A stretch of DNA of 64,000 nucleotides from assembly GCA_009599575.1 (NCBI GenBank), contig VWND01000001.1, positions 186,001 to 250,000 of the forward strand, given 5' to 3'. The stretch's first letter is position 1, and the number at the start of each line of letters is the position of its first letter. Of this stretch, positions 57,931 through 64,000 are shown one piece after another. Source of the stretch: Blumeriella jaapii. Its lineage: Eukaryota; Ascomycota; Leotiomycetes; Helotiales; Drepanopezizaceae. Made by a program: the position numbers and the translations under genes. Under the pieces are notes generated by a model that had not been told where the DNA came from, searched no databases, and was given only the letters and a program-made list of their open reading frames with translations.

Positions 57931-59217
57931 TGTGACGATCTAATCAGTCGAAGGGCTGGGAGATCAGTCAACTGGTCGCCTTGTTTATATGATATAAAAA
58001 AACGAGCTTTTGGTTTTGTAACAAAGATATTCATTTAAAATCAATAACTGCAAAAGGCAGAGGTTGCTAAAAAAAAAGAGCCTTATATATATAATAGTTT
58101 TCATAGTTAATAAAAGACTCACCAAAAGACCAAAGAGCTTGCAGCTACACGTAGTTACTGGAGTGACATACGAGATAACAAAAAAGTGAATCGTTATATT
58201 ACTCTCCCGTCCGAAAAAAGCGCGCTTTCGAGCTTTTATTTATTGGTACGTCGCTATCCAAATGATCGTACGAATCCAAACCTTCGGAATACGCCTTCAG
58301 CCAATTTACAAGTTTTGCAAAAAAATCGGAAAGCTTTTTATACGCCAAATAAAAGTCGCGCATCTTCAGAAAAGCGTATATAAAATCAAACGCGAAATAT
58401 TACGTAAGATTTTTATTTAAGCTTACCTAAAAAACTTTATATTAAAAGATCTTCCGCTGTATTCGATAAGCGATCAATTTTTCGATTTCGTATTTAAGCT
58501 TATTAATTATATTAATAAGTTTAAAAATTAAATTAATCTGATCTAAAAGCGCGTCGTTAGCTGTTTTACGCAATCGATTAGCGTAAAAAACTAAATGTAC
58601 GTTTATAATATTAAAAAGATTTAATTTAAAAGCGTTATCGAAAATTTTGGCTATAATTTTAAAAAAGCCGTTTGTAAAATTGTCGAGCTTGCGAAAAAGC
58701 CGGAAGATCGGAAATAAACGCATATCGAGCCAAACGTAATCGCTAACGTTAAAATTAATCGCGCGGCGAAACTTATTTGCGCTTTTTTTTATTTTGTCGT
58801 AAGCTTATTAAAAGTGCGATTTGGCGAGGTTTTAAACGTCGTAATAGCGGCGAGCGTACGCACGAACTTCGTTTGCGTTTAACTTATATAAAAAATTGAA
58901 AAAAAGAAAAATATCGAATTTTTAGTTTTAATTAATATAAAAAATATAATCGTATACAATTTTAAAAAATGAAAAGCCATTTAAATTTTCGTAAAAAAAA
59001 ACCATTTAAGCGAAATCTATTATTAGAAAAAATTCGCTTTAATCGTTTTAATAAAAATTTACGAAAGGTCGAAAGCGTTTTTGCAAATATTAATTATAAA
59101 TTTCGGTCTGACCGTCGGTTTCAAAATAAACGGCTATCGAAAGCTTTAGTTGCGTATCGAGTATTTTGTTTAATTCAAACCAGAAAATAAACTAATATTA
59201 AAAGCTACGATCGCTAA
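57931..59217 (-). mobile_element. Gypsy-A copy 4 (inverted): 3' LTR and end of pol
   Basis: The LTR 57,931-58,198 (268 bp) is the reverse complement of the others. It is preceded on the minus strand by the pol stop (TAA at 58,201-58,199) and the tract CGGGAGAG. The frame 58,723-58,442 gives the end of integrase: RLFPIFRLFRKLDNFTNGFFKIIAK with the GPY/F motif degraded to GFF, NVHLVFYANRLRK, and KLKYEIEKLIAYR of the chromodomain-like part. Homology to copy 1 ends in integrase near 59,217, at ATTATTAGCGATCG. It is inserted in copia copy 2. Confidence 0.88.
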
Positions 59218-59460
59218 TAATGTAAAAGTAGGTAGGAAAACCAGACTGATACGGCCACATGTCGGTGGGTAAAATAGTCTAAGGAATCCCTAGAAGAGGC
59301 TGAAGAAAGGAAAAGAAAAATAAGTGAAAATATGAATTAAACTGCGTACCTATGGTATTATTTAAAGGAGTGTTTTGCTTTTATACCTGTTGAAAATAGT
59401 CAGTAGCAAAAGGTCTCGAAGGAGTCCATGCTTCGACTATAGCTAAAATTATCAATTTCT
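59218..59460. other. Unidentified insert of near-normal composition
   Basis: After the Gypsy-A copy 4 homology stops, about 240 bp is clearly less AT-rich and less mutated than both sides. It begins near TGTAAAAGTAGGTAGG. It may be an LTR or the edge of a different element, but no second copy in the window allows ends to be set. No coding signal is seen. Confidence 0.4.
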
Positions 59461-61968
59461 ATTAATACAAAGTATTACCGTTTTATATCCTGTCCTAAAT
59501 AATATACGTAATCGTTTTTAACTACGATCAAAGAAAAATATAATTCTAATAAATGCAATCTAGTTTATTTTATATGATTTAAAAACCAATTAATTAAAAA
59601 CCGAACTTTTTAGTTTTATATTTTTTCGGTTTTTAACTCGTTTTTGGCCTTTTTGCTATTGGCTTCTGTAAAGAAATAGCGTTTCGCTTATCGTTTAAAT
59701 TATTTTGTTTATTTTGTTTTTTTAAAAAATAGCTTAATAAAATGTCAATCGAAATATCGTTTAGATTTACGAACGTTTTGATAGCTTTTTCGTCGATAAT
59801 ATTATTAAATGTCGCCGCGACGAATGCTTTTTACGATTTTTTTTCGTAAATAATAAATTTCAGTTTTTGAACGTGGTTCTACGCTTTGCAAAAAGCGCTA
59901 AAAAATCTTATATTGAAATCGTAAAAATAATCGACTAGTTCGTCGTAATTAAAGCCGATTAACGCTTTTGCTTCGCGCAAAACTAATAGGTCGGACTACG
60001 GTTGTTTATCGACGAATGCTTTTAAAAAAGCTTCGAGGCTTATAAAAAAGATTATTTTACGAAATAATTCGGAAGTAGTCGTTTGCAATCGAAACCACCG
60101 AAAATATTATAATTGCTTTCGCCGCAGTACAAACAATATTAGATTGTTTATCGGATTGTCGTTTTCGAAATAGTTTTTATATTTTTGCGTCGTATAATTA
60201 TTCGAATAGATTAGCATCGCGCCGTCGGTTTTTTAGGTTCTGAATTTGACGAAAACCTTTTGTTTAATCGAAAAATTAATAAAAGTTATTTTATTTTTTA
60301 CTTCGTAGCTTTCGGTTTCGTAATCCGATAAAATAATCGAGGCCACTGCTTTAGACGCGCTGAAGTACGAAAAGGCTGGACCTTTCTGAATAATTTTAAT
60401 TAATTTAGCGTCGTAGTATAATTTCAGATAAGTTTCGATTATTTTCGAATTATATGCGAATGCAAGCAAAACGTAATAATCGAAAATGGCGTCGGTAAAA
60501 TCTTCGATTTTTTTTTTTTTTTGAAAATCGGCGATATCGAACTTTATGATTGTAATACGATCGGAGCTAGCGAAATTTAAAACGATCGGAACGTTAAAAT
60601 ATGCTATAAGGCGGCAGTTTCCGGAATTTCGAATAATCAAAGCAGCGAAATAAAAGCCGGGATGTATTTTAAAAATTTGTTAAATAAGATTATAAAGCAT
60701 ATTAGCGAAAAAAGCTGTAAGCGTTTTTTAGATTTTAATCAGTCGAAAATAATATTTATATATAGCTACTTTTTTTTTATAAAATACAACAATGGCTTGT
60801 TTTTTCCGTTATAAAATCTTATATGGTTAACGAATTCGCAGTTTAATTCAAATAGATTTTAAAGCATATTTTCGGTCGAAAAGCTAAAAAAATCGGCTTT
60901 TAAAAATACTTATTGCTTTTATTTTTCCACGTTTTAGTCGAGCTTTATAATCGCGCTAAAAGTTTTAAAGTTTGCTTTAAAATTTGCGTAGCTTAAATAA
61001 GCCTTAGCACGCGCTTAAATAATTTTCGCAGTTTTTCGTCGAAATATAAATTGGTTATTAAAATCAATTTCGAATACGTCGTAATCCGAATTTTTAATAA
61101 CAGCGAATCGATTAGCGAAGCCGACAACGTTAATTTTTTTTATAATCAAATCGCAGTACGCCGCGTAATAGCGCACGTGAAAATAGCAGAATTTGCCGTT
61201 TTTTTTAATATTAACGTTATTCGTAAAAACGAAATTAAAAAATCGAAGTTTTTTAATAAAAAAAAGCTCGAGTAAAAACGGATCACCGTTTTTAAAAGTT
61301 TTTTTTATTTGCTTTAACGTATTACATTTGCAATTTTCCGAAAAAAACTTAGTTTAGTTTTCGTTCGAAGCAAAAGGAAAAAAGCTGACGGATTTATTTA
61401 ATTCTTATATAAAAGTATCGAAATAAAACTTTTAAATCGTTTCGTCGTCGAAAGCGAAAGTTTTAAGCAAATTAATTTAATTTTATGCTTTTTATATAAT
61501 TTTTTTCGCGATAATTTCGATATTTTTTTCTAAGCTTTTTCGGTCGAGGCGTGTAATAATCGAGATTTTAAATACTTTTATTAAAATCTGAAGTATTAGT
61601 AATTCGACGTTTTTAAACGCAGCAAACGTTTTTAATATTTGCGTATTCAATTTCGAAAAATCAGATTCAGAATCGTTTGAATTTTTTTTTTTCGAAATGC
61701 TAAAGTTTTTTAAATTTAATTTTGTAAAATCGTCGCGTTTTTTATTAATTAACTTAAAGCTTATAATTCGGCGTTGATTTCCGGCTATTTTTATTCGCGG
61801 TGCTTTTTTTGCTAACGACGCGAATAATTTTTTTTTCCGAACAAAAAGAATTTCGGAAATATCGGCGCGCTTTTCTACGTTTTTTGTTTTTACTTTTTCC
61901 GGGATCGTTTCCACAAATATAATAAGCTTTTTGTATTCGAATAGGCGGTTGTTTGCTATTACGCTTTT
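59461..61968 (-). mobile_element. Unidentified degraded element, probably the gag region of an LTR retrotransposon
   Basis: Minus-strand frames run through most of the region with stops. 61,968-61,492 is Lys/Ser-rich and disordered-looking (KKAPRIKIAGNQRR, RLDRKSLEKNI). 60,640-60,233 contains SASKAVASIILSDYETESY. Near 59,700-60,000 come EAKALIGFNYDELVDYFYDF and a basic end RNAISLQKPIAKRPKTS. A helical protein with a basic tail in this arrangement suggests gag, but I recognise no diagnostic motif and no reverse transcriptase. The right end is cut by the Gypsy-D copy 2 LTR at 61,969. Confidence 0.45.
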
Positions 61969-62143
61969 TGTCAAGGGGTGCGAACGAGCAGAAGGTTCGT
62001 AGATGATTTGCATTGACTACGGGGTTTCTAAGTTAAAGATGCCGCGAAGTCTAAAATACAATGTGTGCGGACTCCGATATCACGTGACAACAACGTAACC
62101 TTCGGACCACGTAACTAACGAACTAATATCTCATCCCTTTACA
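61969..62143 (-). repeat. Gypsy-D copy 2, 3' LTR
   Basis: 175 bp, TGTCAAGGGGTGCGAACG...CTTTACA, with intact TG..CA ends. It is homologous to 47,477-47,650 and 53,289-53,462. Confidence 0.92.
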
Positions 62144-64000
62144 TATAATCCTCCTTCCTATTTTTTACTCAATTTCTTCGTCGTCGGAATCTACTTCTAT
62201 AAATCGAGCTTCGTTCGCGAAGCGTTTTTGTAAACGAATGCGAAGTTCAGCTGAAATAATAAGAAAAATAGTAAAAAAGGCAGGCTTTTCTAGTTTCGAA
62301 AGCAGAACAACTGATTTTTTTATAATAAAAAAAAAATTAATAGCAGTTTTCTTATGTTTAATAACGGTTATAAAAGCTTTTTTTGATAATAAAAGCTCGT
62401 TTTTGTCATTTATCGATTTAGCACGTTTTTTATTAATAATTCTGGCTTTAATTAATTCTGCTTTGGTCGGATAAGATTTCTAAAAGAAACGTATAGCGAA
62501 TTCAATTATAAAACTGTATGCGTTGATAACGTTTTTTAGCGATTCCTAAGATTAGTTTTCGGCGTTGTAACTACGCCATTATATCAGATAAAAAAAGTTA
62601 AAGTTTCGTTTAGAATCGAAAATAGCGTTTATAATTTATAACAAGCTTCCGTCTGCGTCGATAAAAACAAATGAAAAAAAAGGGTTTTTTTACCCTGGGA
62701 AAAAATCGTTGTAAGCAGGTTTAAACAAATTAATATAAAAAACAAAATGTAATAGTTTTTGCTCGAAAAGTAATTTCAGCTTGTAATTGTAAAAGCTTAA
62801 AATTTCGGCGATTTTGTAAAAACCGTAGAATTTGTTATTTAGTTTTTTAATTAGTTTAATAAAAGTTATATTGCGTCTGTTAAAAAACACGTTATTTTCT
62901 ATTCTGTAAGCAAAAGCTGATTAGCGTTGTTAATTAAAATAATATTTCTGGTCGGCTAACGCTAAAATTAAATTTGTACGTAAAAGTAATTCTAACTTTT
63001 TTATTTTATCGGCGAAATCGTTTTTTTTCGTATTTACCATTCGCAAAATGCGTAAAATAAAACCTAAAATAAGCTTAAATAAAAAAAAGCTTATTCGGAA
63101 ATAAAAGCCTTTGTTAGCGTAAAAAAAGAAAACTCCGGTAAAAGCGTTTACAGCGTTATTCGCTGCGAATTCAGCTAAAAAAAGCCAGTTTTCTTAATTT
63201 CCTTAAGCGTATTCGATAAATTATCTTAAATAGAAAAGTAAATAAGCGTTCGCGTTTTCGATTTGGCCGTTCGTTTCGAAGTAAAAGCTGGTAAATAGCG
63301 TAATATTAGTTCCGAAACGGTAATTAATAGCTTTTCAGAATTGTGAAACAAATAAAAAACCTCGGTTTGAAATTATAAAATCGGAAAAATTATATAAACG
63401 CCAGATATTTTTGCAAAACAATTTGGCTAAATCTGTCGCTTTTATAATTGTATAACAAATTATATAATATCGTTTTTTGATAAAACGATAAATTATTATT
63501 ATAATCAAATTGTTTCGATTTTTATGCTTTTTCATTAAAAAAAGGCCTATAAAATCGACCGATATATAGCTTTAACGGCGTAAAAAAATAAATAAAAATT
63601 TGAAAAGTCTTTAATAACGTTGATTAATATTTGTATTACAAAAGCAGCCGTTGCAATTGCGAATAAATCTTTTGCAATTCTCGGAAATTAATAGCTAATA
63701 ATAATCCTTACTAATAATTTCGTAAAGCTTATTTTTGCCAAAATGGCCTGTTTTTATTAAATTATGAGCTATTTGTAAAAGCCAGGTACGAATAGAAACG
63801 TTTAAATTCGGTGTATCGGAAACGTAAAATCGGTTTCGAAAATACAATTTGTTATTGCGTATAACGCATTTAAAAAATTGTAACGTTTTGAATTTCGGAA
63901 TACCTTTTGATTTAAATATTTTTTTTTTGATAGCGATTCATAGCTTATTAATGAGATAATATTTATTTAAAAATCGTAAAAGCTTTTCGTCGTCTGCTTC
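61969..64000 (-). mobile_element. Gypsy-D copy 2, 3' part, running off the window
   Basis: The LTR at 61,969-62,143 is followed by sequence homologous to 47,651-49,500 of Gypsy-D copy 1 in the same orientation. It includes the chromodomain-like end and the pol segment at 62,690-62,890 (FNRRNITFIKLIKKLNNKFYGFYKIAE). The purine tract TAGGAAGGAGGA beside the LTR on the minus strand is better preserved than in copy 1. Integrase continues to the window edge. Stops are frequent. Confidence 0.9.

Noticed and set aside
61969..62013. Apparent N-terminus of the 173-residue frame 62,013-61,492
   Set aside because: The first residues are encoded by the Gypsy-D LTR, so the frame was cut by insertion and is not an intact gene.

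Overview
The window reads as nuclear DNA of a filamentous ascomycete (Pezizomycotina). The protein genes have short introns (48-128 bp) with CTRAC-type branch points. A tRNA-Glu carries a small canonical intron. Repeats are riddled with C-to-T and G-to-A changes typical of repeat-induced point mutation (RIP). Genus and class cannot be fixed from the sequence alone.

Layout. (1) 1-9,892 is gene-bearing DNA of ordinary composition. It holds the acidic tail of an unidentified gene, the WD-repeat ribosome-biogenesis gene JIP5, a secreted GH18 chitinase, a MEMO1-family gene, and about 2.6 kb with no recognisable gene. (2) 9,898-24,604 is one 14.7 kb Ty1/copia element on the minus strand, with 302/303 bp LTRs and a perfect 5 bp target-site duplication. 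It was split by a complete 6,479 bp Ty3/gypsy element (here 'Gypsy-A') at 12,753-19,231, which has its own perfect duplication. (3) 24,610-36,835 is a second gene island. It holds tRNA-Glu(UUC), an OPT-family oligopeptide transporter with 8 exons, MIC60 (mitofilin) and a Rab5-type GTPase (VPS21/YPT5). (4) 36,836-64,000 is a nest of strongly AT-rich retroelements. A fragmentary Gypsy-C is interrupted by a complete Gypsy-B (37,801-45,155) and by Gypsy-A copies. Gypsy-A copy 2 is interrupted by a complete Gypsy-D (47,477-53,462). Next come another Gypsy-A, a second copia end, an inverted Gypsy-A, an unidentified degraded element, and a second Gypsy-D that runs off the window.

The cellular genes are housekeeping or secretory functions with no common pathway. 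The window is best seen as a two-compartment genome segment: gene islands separated by nested, RIP-inactivated LTR retrotransposons. The most unusual signal is an extra reading frame on the strand opposite to pol, between the end of pol and the 3' LTR, in the copia element (10,458-11,647). A similarly placed antisense frame with a comparable Cys-x-Arg-Cys motif lies in the unrelated Gypsy-B (about 38,580-39,146). Also notable: RIP-like mutation that spares CpG, a one-base frame break near the start of the Rab5 gene, and a GC-AG intron in the transporter.

All domain calls rest on reading motifs by eye; no database search was run. Boundaries of degraded gag and pol segments are approximate, whereas LTR boundaries were set by comparing copies and target-site duplications.
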